From Crambe crambe (Eukaryota > Porifera > Demospongiae > Poecilosclerida > Crambeidae): a stretch of 64,000 nucleotides of DNA. A model generated the notes under the pieces. The model ran no database searches and was not told where the DNA came from. It saw only the letters and a list, made by a program, of their open reading frames with translations. The DNA is taken from positions 1,364,001 to 1,428,000 of the forward strand of contig OZ004589.1 in NCBI GenBank assembly GCA_963924555.1, written 5' to 3'. Position numbers and translations under genes: made by a program. Of this stretch, positions 53,946 through 64,000 are shown piece after piece; the stretch's first letter is position 1, and each line of letters opens with the position of its first letter.

Positions 53946-54305
53946 ACCTCTCCCTTCCCTCCCCTCCCCTCCCCTCCCCTCCCTTCCCTTTTCCTCTCCT
54001 CCCTTCCCCCCCTCCCCTCCCTTCCCTTTTCCTCTCCTCCCTTCCCCTCCCCTCCCCTCCCTTCCCTTTTCCTCTCCTCCCTTCCCCTCCCCTCCCCTCC
54101 CTTCCCCTTTCCTCTCCTCCCTTCCCCTCCCCTCCCTTCCCCTTTCCTCCCCCCCTCTCCCCCTCCCCTCCCTTCCCCTTTCCTCTCCTCCCCTCTCCCC
54201 CCTCCCCTCCCCTCCCCTCCCTTCCCCTTTCCTCTCCTCCCCTCTCCTCCCCTCCCCTCCCCTCCCCTCCCTTCCCCTTTCCTCTCCTCCCTTCCCCTCC
54301 TTTTT
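53946..54305. repeat. Pure pyrimidine (C/T) tract, about 360 bp
   Basis: The + strand has only C and T from about 53946 to 54305, built from CCCCTCCCCTCC, CTTCCC and TTTTCCTCTCC units of about 40-50 bp repeated with variation. The overlapping proline/serine ORFs are products of composition. Mirror-like polypyrimidine DNA of this length can form triplexes. Confidence 0.95.
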
Positions 54306-54329
54306 GCCTATATCTGTGTAGCTTTAGGT

Positions 54330-54890
54330 CATCTCAATCGGAGTGTCTTCATTGGCACGACCTTGATCATTGCATATCCTCATCTCAACATCGTCGGTGG
54401 TAGCTATTCTGAGGTTGATGGGTTGTTGAGTGAGCAGCATGTATCTTGGGGGCCACAACCAGCTCCATCCCACAGGGGGTCACTTGGGTAGTTGATATCT
54501 ATTTGTATCACAGATAGTCATCGCCGTTGCATTACTTGCTAAGCTCGTGTCATGGACAATTCAAATGATAATTACTGCCAATTTCATCAAGGGCTGCTGC
54601 AAAAGTCCAGATATGCTGTTTGGGATTACCGTGAGTGAGACTAACACCATCCATATAGTTAAGGCCAATGTCAAGTGGGTGTGAACCTAATGGTGATGAG
54701 GCATTCCAATTCCCAAATGCATTTGTAAGGGACATAATACAAGTTCAGTAATGGCTTGATCCTCTTCAAGAGGAAAGCACATCTACTGGGTAAGGGCAAG
54801 GTCCTGTCAAGAGAAGGATGGTGTAGGGAAGGAACAGCAAAATGAGTACCAATGCAGTGATCACTGACAGAGTGAGATGCTTAGGATATA
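54330..54890 (-). pseudogene. Chimeric fragment H3: H C-terminal half joined to a piece of G
   Basis: 54735-54550 still reads LGSHPLDIGLNY and HIWTFAAALDEIGS from the H head; the lower part has deletions (the WFYKE region is shortened). At about 54730 (AATGCATTTGTAAGGGACATAAT) it joins G sequence (QVQ/GLILFKR area, then GPC and LLLIP-like). Same architecture as 36312-36925 and 55331-55995. Confidence 0.75.
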
Positions 54891-55330
54891 GCTACATGGT
54901 GTTAATACGTAGCTGGCTAATATTGTTATCAAAAAATTGGTGTGGACAGAGCTATATAGCTAGTACCTGCATGTGCTCTGGGACTAAAGTGGAAGGTATA
55001 AGTGGAAATTCATATAAAATAAGAATGATGCATATTGATACACTTGCTTTGATTTTATTAGCTATGCACACTCTATTTTGTTTAATGACTACAGCTGGGA
55101 CCATCATGATTGTAGCTTGAATTCCTTTTGACTCAATAGCTAGTTAGTTCTATTATAAACTTAAAGGAGTAATGAATCATGTTATATGAAAACTGAATTG
55201 TCCCAAATTAGTGAACGTGATAGCTAGCTAGTTAAGTTGCAAGGTTATTGTCAACATAGAACTTGCAGGCTTCTTGATTTGGAAACATGCAGGTAGTTAG
55301 TTACACACTACAGTACTAACATTTGGGAAT

Positions 55331-55995
55331 ATCATCAGTAAGGTAGCTCCTTATAGAATCGTGGTGGGTTGTTGAGTGAGCAGCATGTATCTTGGAGCTG
55401 ACCATCAGCTCCATCCTACAGGGGGTCATTCGAGTAGAACATATAACCAGACTGATATTGGTTCACACATCCCATATCACAGAATTACTACTGCATGGAG
55501 GACAAATTGCATTTCTTGCTTGCCAGAGGAGTAGCTACCATTAGGGCAACTGGGGCATTTGCCCCAGTAAAATTTCATGGAAACAATGCTGTTTAGTATG
55601 AAAATGAGTGTGGTCAGCAAAAAGTGTATGGTAGGTCATTTGCCCCACCAAATCATAAATCCTAGCTACTCCCCTGAGTGCAGAGACTATTCAAATGAGG
55701 ATGACTGCCAATTTCACCAATGGCTGCTGCAAAAGTCCAGATATGTTGTTTAGGTTACCATGAGTGAGACCAATAACATCCACATAGTTAAAGCAATATC
55801 TGTACCTGATGGTGCAAGGCATTCCCAAATGCATTTGGAGATTCTTGTAAGGGGCACAGTACATGGCTTGATCCTCTTCAAGAGGAATATACATCTATTG
55901 TGTGATGCTTGATTTTGACAAGGACCTGTTAGGGAAGGAACAGCAGAGCGAGTATACCAATGAAGTGACCACTGACAGAATGAGATATTCGGATA
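55331..55995 (-). pseudogene. Chimeric fragment H4: H C-terminal part joined to a piece of G
   Basis: It contains degraded WFYKELP, PLWDG and HPHLN regions of the H head, an inserted MITE (55524-55676), then the H-G junction at about 55840 (GCATTTGGAGATTCTTGTAA) and the G segment (KRIKP-like, GPC). Several indels; no usable frame. Confidence 0.75.
55524..55676. mobile_element. Small MITE with CAGRGGAGTAGCTA ends
   Basis: Ends CAGAGGAGTAGCTA (left) and TAGCTACTCCCCTG (right) form a 14-bp inverted repeat with one mismatch around 153 bp; it carries two ATTTGCCCCA copies. It interrupts an H fragment. The target duplication is not clear. Confidence 0.6.
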
Positions 55996-56322
55996 TTCAG
56001 GGTGTTAGCTATCTATGATGTTAATAGCTAGCTCATAATATTGTCATCAAAAAATTGGTGTGCACCTGTCTTCTGGGACTCAAGTGGAGGATATGACAAA
56101 ATGTAAGTGGAAATTCATATAGGCAGGAATGATGCACATTGATACATGTACACTCTCTTTGATTTTAACAATATTAGTCTGTGTTTAAAAAAATGAATAA
56201 AAACAAAAACAATGAAAAACAATGACAGTAGCTAGAGGCCAAGTTAATAGTGACTACAATTCACAAATTTTAATTGCCAGCTAGGTAGGTAGGTAGGTAA
56301 TAATTATGAACAGTCTGATTTT

Positions 56323-59300
56323 TCATGACTTCACTGAGTCCTCTAGTAGAGGCTCACGCAATTCTATAACTGTTTCTGTGACAGTCTTAACTGAATCTGT
56401 AGAGGTGCCAGTAGCAAGCATTTTACTTTCAGAATCTGTTGTTGTAGTCCTCACGTTTTGCAGGTAATCAACTATTTTATTTTTAATTTTCATCCATCTT
56501 TCAGGGTTAGTTATGTAGAGACGGTGGAACTGGTAGAGAATAGTGCCAATCATAGTGATAAACACTATTCCAATTAGCGTATAAATAAGCCCTCTTGATT
56601 CATCGTCAGTTAGAGAAGCGGCACTAGCTGACAGTACTATGAGATTCAAGTACACTGAACTTTCAATAACATTGATATAAAAGTTTTCATAAATTCCTCT
56701 TGGATACCAAAAGATGAATTCCATCAGTGTGAATGTAATGATGATGGCTAGAAGACTTTTGTTAGTGCCCCCAAGGGAATTGAATGAGAACACAATGTAG
56801 AGGACACAGCGAACCACCAAGAGGAATCCAGTCCAGTAACGAGTGTTTTTCTTGTATGGGGCATAATAGGAGTCCAGTAGTGGCTTGATCCTCTTCATTA
56901 AAAAGTTGCATTTTTTATATGACACTCGATAAAGACAAGGTCCTGTCAAAAGAAGGATGGTGTAGGGAAGGAACAGCAAAACAAGTATGAATTATGTGAT
57001 TGCTGACAGAGCAAGATGTTTGGACTGTAAGTAGGGGACATTGGCATCTTTCAGCCACACATAGACATTCCTGTACCCTTGAGGGTAATCTAACTTGGCG
57101 AAGGAAAATGTTTCAATGATGATCTTGAGGACTTTAGTGTAGGACATGAGGATGAGAGTAGCTAAAACGGCTATCGGGTTCCTCCCTATCCACTTAGATA
57201 TGGTGATCGAATATCTGCTGCTGAAGATGATCAATCCGATTAAGATCCACACGTAGAGAGGAAAGGCAAACTGAAGCCAAGTCTGTGTGTATGCATTAAG
57301 ACCAGGAATGAAACAGGTCTCAAATCCAAGGTCAAGGTTCAGCCAGGCTATGAATACTGTCAAGATATTGATCTCATTAGACGGGAAAAATATTATTTTA
57401 TTTGCCTGAATAAAGTTAGCATAGAGTATGAAACTGTTGATCAAACCAGTGGCTACTGTCAGTCTCAGACAAGACAAGAAGACAACCAGAGCTATGCCAG
57501 CTACTGCAAATGGTATGAGTAGAGCTAGATAGTGATGAGAACAGACATCACATCGTGAGCCTCCAAGCAAGAGACTATAGTTAATGGCACATGCTCCACA
57601 CAGCACTCCAATACGGTTATATCCACACTGTATGTCCAAGTTGTCAAGAGTGATATCGATAGTTTTATTGATGCAATAGCCAGTAGGACATGAGTGATAT
57701 AGAATTAAGCCTTCATAGGAGTGGTTTATGTACAAAGTGCTCATCCAAAACTTGGAACTACCTTTTCTTGTTATGGTAATGTCTTCCCTTATCATGCAGT
57801 TAACACTGTATGCCTGTAATCTCTCCTCACACACACATTGTTCACCTTCTTGAGTGAATGCATTGGGACAGGGTAGAAGTATCACATTGATGGTCATTAT
57901 AGCTGTATGACAGGGACCATCGTGATAAAGCATCAGATTTGTCTGATTTTCTTTAGAATAGATGCTGTAGGTAAGATTTGAGCAGTTGCGGGGAAGGTTC
58001 TGTTTACTTTGTTGATTATCTCTCAGTCTTGCATTGGGGCTAGTCATAGCTGTTACTGTTGTGGGAACGATGCTGTTATTTTGACCAATAGCTCGAATAT
58101 TCAGTGTGAAATTTTCACCTCTGTGTATTGATATTTCTCGTGTATATATGCAGTCATCAATTTCTGTGCATAAGCATAGCTGATATGGTTTTGATGCCAC
58201 ACTGTTTGTCAAAATATTGCTGCTTTTTGAGTCAGCTTTAACTATCTTTATCATTTTTGTTTCATGTACAGTGATAATACAGTTTTGATCTTCTAGTTTA
58301 ATTTTGCACTTATCCAATAATCCTCCATATTATAGAAAACTCCCATCTTTACCAGCTGAGTCCTCAGATGAATGAATAATTGCCAATTCTCCTTCAGGAT
58401 CTTCTTGGTGCAAATAAAAGCACACACTGTCTAGTGACTCTAATTTTGGTTGCAACATTAGAAAGCAATATTCCAATTCATTTGGTTGCTCTTTATCAAT
58501 GATTCCATTGATTCCACATTGATTAGCTGTGAATTCATCTTTATAATATATTGCACCTCCATAGTCAGAGGCATTGTTGTATGATGTTTCAAGAGTTGTG
58601 TTTTGCTTGAATATCAAATTAGTATTTTTTAAATTCATAGCACCTCCATTTTTGGCTGAATTGAATGAAAAACTCACATTACCTTCCATGCTTATCTCTG
58701 TTCTCACTGTAAACAGTGCTCCACCATCAGTGTCATTAATAGCTTTATTATTAGTGGTTCCAGCAAATGATATCTTTCCATCATATGAATTGATTGCACC
58801 ACCATAATAACCATTGTTATTGTGAAATAAGGTGTAACCTTTGAATGATAGAAAGGAATCCTCTGGATCACTATTCCACTTCGATTAGATGATAATATGC
58901 TAGTATTTCCATTAAATGTCACAGTACTGCGATCTGTGATGTATATTGGGTAAAGATTTCTCAAGAACACATTTACTCCTGAAAAATCAATTGAACTTTC
59001 TGCTATCTGTAAAATTAGCTGATATCAGTGTTTTCCGAAATGAACTGAAATTGTTCTCTTTTTTTCTGTCAATGCATGCATCTGTTGCCTCATTAGCATC
59101 ATATGAATACTCCATGTGTATCCCTCCACCAGTGTTATCTTCAAATTTAATGCTATCTCCTTCAATCAGAGCATAGAAACATTCCAAGTATATTGCTCCA
59201 CTACCTGCTCTATTTCTGATGAAATGTGCAACACCAGATATGGCAAGCTGCCCAGCATAAATACTTATGGCTCCTCCATATCCTCCTCCTGAAGAACAAT

Positions 59301-60201
59301 CATTGAGGCCAAAATAATTATTTCCTGTTAAGTTCACTGTACACTTAATGCAGTATATAGCCCCACCAAAGCCATGTGCTGAACAAAGGGGAAGACTAAA
59401 TATTGTGCAGTTAGTGGAGTGTTCAGTTTCTTTTCCATATGATTGACATTGGTAATAATAACCATTATTACCTGTAAGTTCTTTTGTACATGGAGTCTGA
59501 AACAAGGTATCTGTTGATTCAGGATAATCATTACAGTAGTTATTTGAAAAATTGTTCATTGTTGTCCCTTTTAAGACTAAGGAGCTCTCTGATGCATAAA
59601 TGGCACCGCCATGAAATGCTCCATTTCTGGTAAAGTTAGTTCCAATGAGAGTCAAGTGAGTATGAAGCACAGCAAAAATGGCTCCTCCTACATCCTTTTT
59701 GTTTACATTATCTTCAAAGAGGCAGTTCATAATCATGATATTGGAAGAATAGGAGGATACTGCTGCTGAAGCACTGGGTCCAGAACTTCGGAAAACTGAG
59801 TTGGAAATCTGTATAATGCTATGATTGAAAGTCAAAATGGATTTGTTTTCATTACTTCTCATAAATGTCAATCCTTCGATACTTATGTAAGTGGCATTGA
59901 ATAATGAGATATATCCTGAAGATAAGATGCTTGTACTGGAGCCATTTCCTATTAGGGATAAGTTAGAGATATTGGTTAGTTCCAATGGAGTTAGCAGGCT
60001 ATGGTTGCCCTCAAGAAACACAAATATTGCTCCTGTAGTGAAATATCTGTTCTTCTGCGCTATGTACTGCTCTAAAGTAAGACATAGTTGACCATTAGGA
60101 CGGTAAGAATCATTTGATGTCACATAGCGGATATCTTGTATTGAGCATGCACTCAATACTAGCATATGGAAGAGCACAAAAAGAGTTGCTAATGAAGCCA
60201 T
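56323..60201 (-). pseudogene. G4: full-length but multiply broken copy of family G
   Basis: Homology is continuous from the signal peptide (MASLATLFVLFHMLVLSACS, 60201) to the EPLLEDSVKS end (56325), but at least four breaks are visible: a deletion near 59010 (loss of part of the beta-helix, frame change), a frame change near 58870, a further one near 58700-58740, an extra TAA codon at about 58334 (SFL then stop), and a TAA replacing TCA at about 56995 (STITS to STIT stop). Downstream sequence after each break still matches G1/G3 well, so decay is recent. Motifs otherwise as in G1 (GGAISIYAG, GVLCGACAINYSLLLGG, SYYAPYKKNTRYWTG). Confidence 0.85.
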
Positions 60202-60550
60202 TTCTGTATGATCGAGATCATTTCAATCCAGACCTGCAGCTCAATCAATTTCTCACTCCTTTTATTTTTATTTTTATTCCTTTTACTCTTAAATTTCCCA
60301 AAAGCATAATTAATTATATCAGAGAGTGCGGTAGCACTCTCTAAGTAGGGATGGCAGGTCAAAGTCCATAGGACAGTATAAACTAAAAACTCTTCTTTCT
60401 CTTCTACCCTTACTCTACAGGTTCTCAGAAGGCTACAGTGAATTATTATATCTACAAAGAAGAGAGGAGAATGTTCAAAAGCCAAAAATTCATTCGCCAA
60501 CATAAGAAAAAAACGAGTTCTAAAATTGACTTTTCGTTCTTTTTCTTTAT

Positions 60551-60762
60551 CTAAATAAAAAGGTTAAGTAGGGATAGCTTAAAATCTAGCTGGGCTATAT
60601 AATGTACTGCAGCCTCGTATGAAAACAATCCCTACATTTACATCCACTACCTATAGCTAGCTATGGCAGTTGTAAAAGTAGGGATTGTTTTCATACGAGG
60701 CTGCAGTACATTATATAGCCCAGCTAGATTTTAAGCTATCCCTACTTAACCTTTTTATTTAG
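60551..60762. repeat. Perfect palindromic element, 85-bp arms
   Basis: Arms 60551-60635 and 60678-60762 are identical inverted copies (outer ends CTAAATAAAAAGG / CCTTTTTATTTAG; inner ends AACAATCCCTAC / GTAGGGATTGTT) around a 42-bp loop. No mismatch was found on reading. The internal TAGGGAT motif is shared with the next two elements. Confidence 0.92.
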
Positions 60763-61224
60763 AAGAAATTTTTTGCATTCACTTGTTTCTATCCTTTTTT
60801 CTTAGTGCTTGAAGTTGAATGTAAGTTGTGTATGTAAAGAATTGAGTGGCAGTATTGACTGTCACTTCAACTGAGAGTATGCATGCAGTGATTATTAATT
60901 TGACACGAGTCTACAGTACAGTACTATACAAAGCCAGCTCTACATAAAACTTATCTTTTTCTTTTGTAGGTACATACGCAGTCTCTGGTTGAAGAATTTG
61001 TTTAGCTATTTAAGTTTTGTCTATTATTTAATATAAAACTTTACAGCAACAGCAATGTAGCTTAATGACATGTGCATGGCATGGTGAAGTGAGCTGACTA
61101 CACTACAGCCAAGTACTGGTAATACTACTATAAGATGAGCATCTGTACTGCAATTCAGCAAGGAGTGACTGGAACATCATCAGATAAGAATAATAGCTAG
61201 CTAAACGAAGACCTAGCTAAGCTT

Positions 61225-61300
61225 ACGTGGCTCCGCCCATAAGCCCCGCCCCCTACCAACGTGCGCTTCAAAATGGCGTCGAAAGATTAGCTAGTGTTCC
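61225..61300 (+). promoter_or_regulatory. CpG-rich promoter-like patch
   Basis: GGCTCCGCCCATAAGCCCCG with a further CGCCCCC (SP1-type boxes) is followed by GCGCTTC and AAAATGGCGTC (YY1-like) at about 61269-61279. A donor-like CCGGTACG lies at 61415. It could be the 5' end of a gene whose exons are not in view. No coding exon was identified. Confidence 0.3.
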
Positions 61301-61451
61301 GAGTGTTCGAATAGTGAAGTAGAGCCTTAGTCAAAACTAATAGCAAAAGATCAGCCTCTAGGTGCCGCTCTAACAGATGGCCAAAGCAGAATTTTGATGA
61401 CTATAGCCAGTAAGCCGGTACGTCGATCTGATTATTATTATTATTATTATT

Positions 61452-61764
61452 ACAAGTAAGGGAAAAAGCATTTCGTGAAATGAAAAAAAGATGTAGGGAT
61501 GACCACTGCTCAAAAAAGTAAGGAAACAAGAAGGATGGAAATGGGATCAATCTTTGTTCTGTATATCCAGCCAACAATCCCTACATATACACACATTACT
61601 ACATTATAATCTGAAGTTACCTGACGTATATGTAGGGATTGTTGGCTGGATATACAGAACAAAGATTGATCCCATTTCCATCCTTCTTGTTTCCTTACTT
61701 TTTTGAGCAGTGGTCATCCCTACATCTTTTTTTCATTTCACGAAATGCTTTTTCCCTTACTTGT
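61452..61764. mobile_element. Palindromic MITE, ACAAGTAAGGGAAAAA family
   Basis: A 313-bp element. Outer ends ACAAGTAAGGGAAAAAGC / GCTTTTTCCCTTACTTGT; arms about 140 bp are near-identical (GATGTAGGGATGACCACTGC and GTTGGCTGGATATACAGAAC present in both orientations) around a ~45-bp loop. It is abutted on the left by an ATT microsatellite. An older relative lies in MNNL-B intron 4. Confidence 0.88.
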
Positions 61765-62059
61765 TCCTGGTCTTTTTTCCTCTCTTTTATGGTTTTAGCT
61801 ATGATTAGAGTTCATTCTTCTATGTGTATGCAGGGACAGATGAAAGAAGTTCTCCAATAGCATACCAGCCCAATCATTTATCGAGTCAAGGTGTTGTGTT
61901 GTTGAGCCATACTTGGAGGTCGAAGATGCTGAAATAGAGTCTACCGTGGTGAATCTAAATCCCCGAATCGATACAGTAGTCTATCATCAAGAGCTAGCTA
62001 GCTAGCTAGCTAGCTAGAGACAGCTGAGTAATATTATGATTTCGAATAATTGGATATTC

Positions 62060-62110
62060 AAATACATGCGCATGCGTATTATAGAAAAGATGGCTTCCTA
62101 ATTGAATTAG
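62060..62110. promoter_or_regulatory. NRF1-type palindrome with adjacent YY1-like motif
   Basis: ATGCGCATGCG at 62066-62076, then AAAAGATGGCTTCC at 62086-62099. This combination resembles metazoan housekeeping promoters. No gene start follows on either strand in the visible sequence. Confidence 0.3.
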
Positions 62111-62286
62111 TCGAGTGCTGTGCTCCATAGTGTCTCCTTTTTCATCGACTCTTTCGAGGATCAACGAGTAGAAAAGATCGTAGTTGGTAGAATTTGGAGT
62201 GGATTTGTCCAGAAATCATGGCTGTAGCTTGAGTGGTTCGAGAGATATGGTTGTCTAGAAGAATAATAATAATAATAATAATAATA

Positions 62287-63058
62287 ACAAGTAAGGGAAA
62301 AAACATTTAAAAAAAATGAAAGGTGATGTAGGGATGACAAAAAACAGTGTACAAAAAAATAAAGGAACAAGGGAAGAAATTGTGGAAAGAAAAAGGCTTG
62401 ACTTATTATCATCCCTACATCAAGCCTATGAATGGAATTATTGTAGCTAATTGACATCTACCATAATAGCTACTGGCATCTGACTATAATATTGAAACCT
62501 CCTAATAGAGGCTCTCCTCTTTCAGAGGTGAAAATCTATTAGCAGTCACTCCACGTTTCAGGTTGTTGAGACTGTCCTTTCAGTACCTTTATCAGAGGTT
62601 GAATTGTGAGCACCAAGTACATGCAGTGAAATGAGTGTGTACATTCAATTGTACCAGTGAGTTAAATGAATCATGAATTATGCAATTGTCCATAGTTATG
62701 CAGCCTTTTTGGTAATGAAATCAATTTAGTGGAAAAAATTGAATGAATTGATGGGAAGGTGTGATGACTGTACATATACTCCATGTAATCAGAGTATAGA
62801 TAGGACATTATTGTACAGGAAGAGAAGGTGGAGGAAGAGTACAAGGTAGGGGAAGAGTATAATTATAGCTTGAATAGTCAAAGTAGCTAGCTAGCTAGCT
62901 ACAATAATTCCATTCATAGGCTTGATGTAGGGATGATAATAAGTCAAGCCTTTTTCTTTCCACAATTTCTTCCCTTGTTCCTTTATTTTTTTGTACACTG
63001 TTTTTTGTCATCCCTACATCACCTTTCATTTTTTTTAAATGTTTTTTCCCTTACTTGT
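62287..63058. mobile_element. Composite inverted-repeat element: perfect 163-bp arms around 446 bp
   Basis: Arms 62287-62449 and 62896-63058 are inverted copies with no difference seen (outer ACAAGTAAGGGAAAAAAC, inner GGAATTATTGTAGCT). Ends match the 61452-61764 family; arm interiors differ. The 446-bp centre is unique AT-rich sequence without an ORF. An AAT microsatellite abuts the left end, as for the neighbour. Confidence 0.88.
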
Positions 63059-63185
63059 TTTCTCTCTTTTTTTAAATTAAATTTTTAGCATTAGCTCCCC
63101 TGCTTAAGTCCTTGGTAGCTACATGTCAAAGGGTGGACTAGCTACATATATAAGATCATGAAACTTTGAGGAGACATAGCTATTA

Positions 63186-63608
63186 TTATGACAAATTGCT
63201 CCTTCCCCACATGCAGCTCATGTGGGGTATGAAATATAAATTTTGTACTTGGTAACCATGGACAATCGACCACACAGCATGCATTATAAGCATGGTGTGA
63301 TTGATTGCCCCTCTGTTAAAGAGGAAAGTGGCAATTCGACTGTTTCGCTCTATTTGGAGCTCTTCAGCATGGTGCAACCAAGTACATAGAACACATTCAG
63401 GTTTATAAAATTGTCTCAGTACTCTTCTAATCACTGTCAGAGCAGTCAAGTTCTCTGCCCTCTGCTTTAATTCATATGTACAAGTTAAAATCAAAATGTT
63501 CGCACAATTAAATTTCATTTTTGATAGAATAACTGAATCTGACATAATAATGCCTTGCATTTTTGCATGAATAGCCAGCTGCAAACCTTGACATGCATGA
63601 CCCTCCAT
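63186..63608 (-). CDS. Unidentified ORF, 140 aa
   Basis: It opens at ATG 63606-63608. Composition looks protein-like in the middle (YELKQRAENLTALTVIRRVL, then WLHHAEELQIERNSRIATFL) with helical character, but no family is recognised. It could be one exon of a gene extending left or right, or a chance ORF. No signal peptide or TM is seen. The last ~390 bases of the window (63609-64000) show nothing further. Confidence 0.25.
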   Translation of the reverse strand: MEGHACQGLQLAIHAKMQGIIMSDSVILSKMKFNCANILILTCTYELKQRAENLTALTVIRRVLRQFYKPECVLCTWLHHAEELQIERNSRIATFLFNRGAINHTMLIMHAVWSIVHGYQVQNLYFIPHMSCMWGRSNLS

Positions 63609-64000
63609 AGGACTAATAGCTATAAAATGAAGTTGGATTTTCTCAGGAAACAGTAAGATGTAGCTGCTATGACTGCTTACCCCGTATTCTTATAAAATAT
63701 AATTTTGGAGCCTGAAAGATTAAACACTGAAGAACAGTAAAAATGCATTAGCTATAGCTGTAAACCCGAGTTACTTGATGTGCATGAGCACAAACGTTAA
63801 ATGCGAAATAAATTTTGCACGAATGGTTTGATTTTAACTTGTACTGTATGTTACCATACAGTGGCACCAAGTTTTTTAGCCTGTGAGTCTGTGTTAAGTA
63901 CTGTTGCCTATACAGAGAAAGGATCAGTGCTCGTTGGGACTTTTACATATATCCATATCCATACATATACAGTTAAACTGGAAGTGAATGACATCTGGCC

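Larger units (their letters stand above)
60202..61451. other. G4 upstream flank and gene-free stretch
   Basis: 60,202-60,300 is the common family G upstream flank. AGAGTGCGGTAGCACTCTCT at about 60322-60341 is a hairpin. The perfect palindrome at 60551-60762 follows. 60,770-61,220 is unique with no ORF. Confidence 0.5.

Noticed and set aside
53900-54403. Pro/Ser/Leu-rich ORFs of 136-167 aa
   Set aside because: Translation of a C/T-only tract; no start context, no conserved part.
37255-60201. Bacterial origin (Chlamydia-type Pmp genes) for family G
   Set aside because: Pmp-like repeats are shared, but the multi-helix membrane part, eukaryotic flanks and the absence of an autotransporter beta-barrel argue for a metazoan family.
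62161-62457. 98-aa ORF over the left arm of the inverted repeat
   Set aside because: Overlaps an AAT microsatellite and a palindrome arm; composition is low complexity.
1-64000. CRISPR arrays, operons, tRNA or rRNA genes, retroelements
   Set aside because: No regular direct-repeat/spacer array, no bacterial gene order, no cloverleaf or rRNA recognised, and no reverse transcriptase, integrase or capsid motifs seen in any frame.

Overview
The window looks like nuclear DNA of a marine invertebrate, most likely a demosponge. The signs are compact AT-rich sequence, small spliced genes almost touching each other, many short palindromic DNA elements, and large lineage-specific families of membrane proteins. 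The species cannot be named from sequence alone. No transposase, retroelement, rRNA or tRNA gene was recognised.

Region 1 (1-9251) holds conserved housekeeping genes on the + strand: the 3' end of a coiled-coil gene (tentatively CCDC171-like), DPH5 (diphthamide synthesis, 7 exons) and an RNF11-like RING-H2 E3 ligase (3 exons, long extra C-terminal tail). A single-exon beta-1,6-GlcNAc-transferase (GT14/GCNT family) lies antisense inside DPH5 intron 2.

Region 2 (9.6-31.9 kb) is a head-to-tail array on the - strand of six paralogues, called MNNL-A to MNNL-F here. Each encodes a short signal peptide, an MNNL-type domain (the N-terminal C2-like domain of Delta/Jagged), only the first part of a DSL domain, a Thr/Ser/Pro stalk, one transmembrane helix and a cytoplasmic tail with paired tyrosine motifs. 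There are no EGF repeats. All splice sites could be read and the reading frames close for A, B, D, E and F. MNNL-D carries two MNNL-DSL modules. MNNL-C has a decayed last exon. Relic exons, segmental duplications and DNA-element insertions lie between them.

Region 3 (31.9-60.2 kb) holds two interleaved families, again mostly on the - strand. Family G has a signal peptide, a Pmp-like GGAI-repeat beta-helix ectodomain, a Cys-rich module and about 8-9 membrane segments (G1, G3, G4 and fragments). Family H is type II membrane proteins with a coiled-coil stalk and a fibrinogen-like head (H1, H2 and fragments). Many copies are frameshifted or truncated, and the same chimeric H-G scar recurs next to several G copies. 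A small + strand membrane protein (32249-32599) is head-to-head with MNNL-F.

Region 4 (60.2-64 kb) is mainly perfect or near-perfect inverted repeats, two weak promoter-like spots and one unidentified ORF.

The array and the G/H cluster share hallmarks of recognition-type loci: tandem copies, exon exchange, variable stalks, pseudogenes, adhesive ectodomains and tyrosine-bearing tails. A role in cell-cell or self/non-self recognition is inference only.
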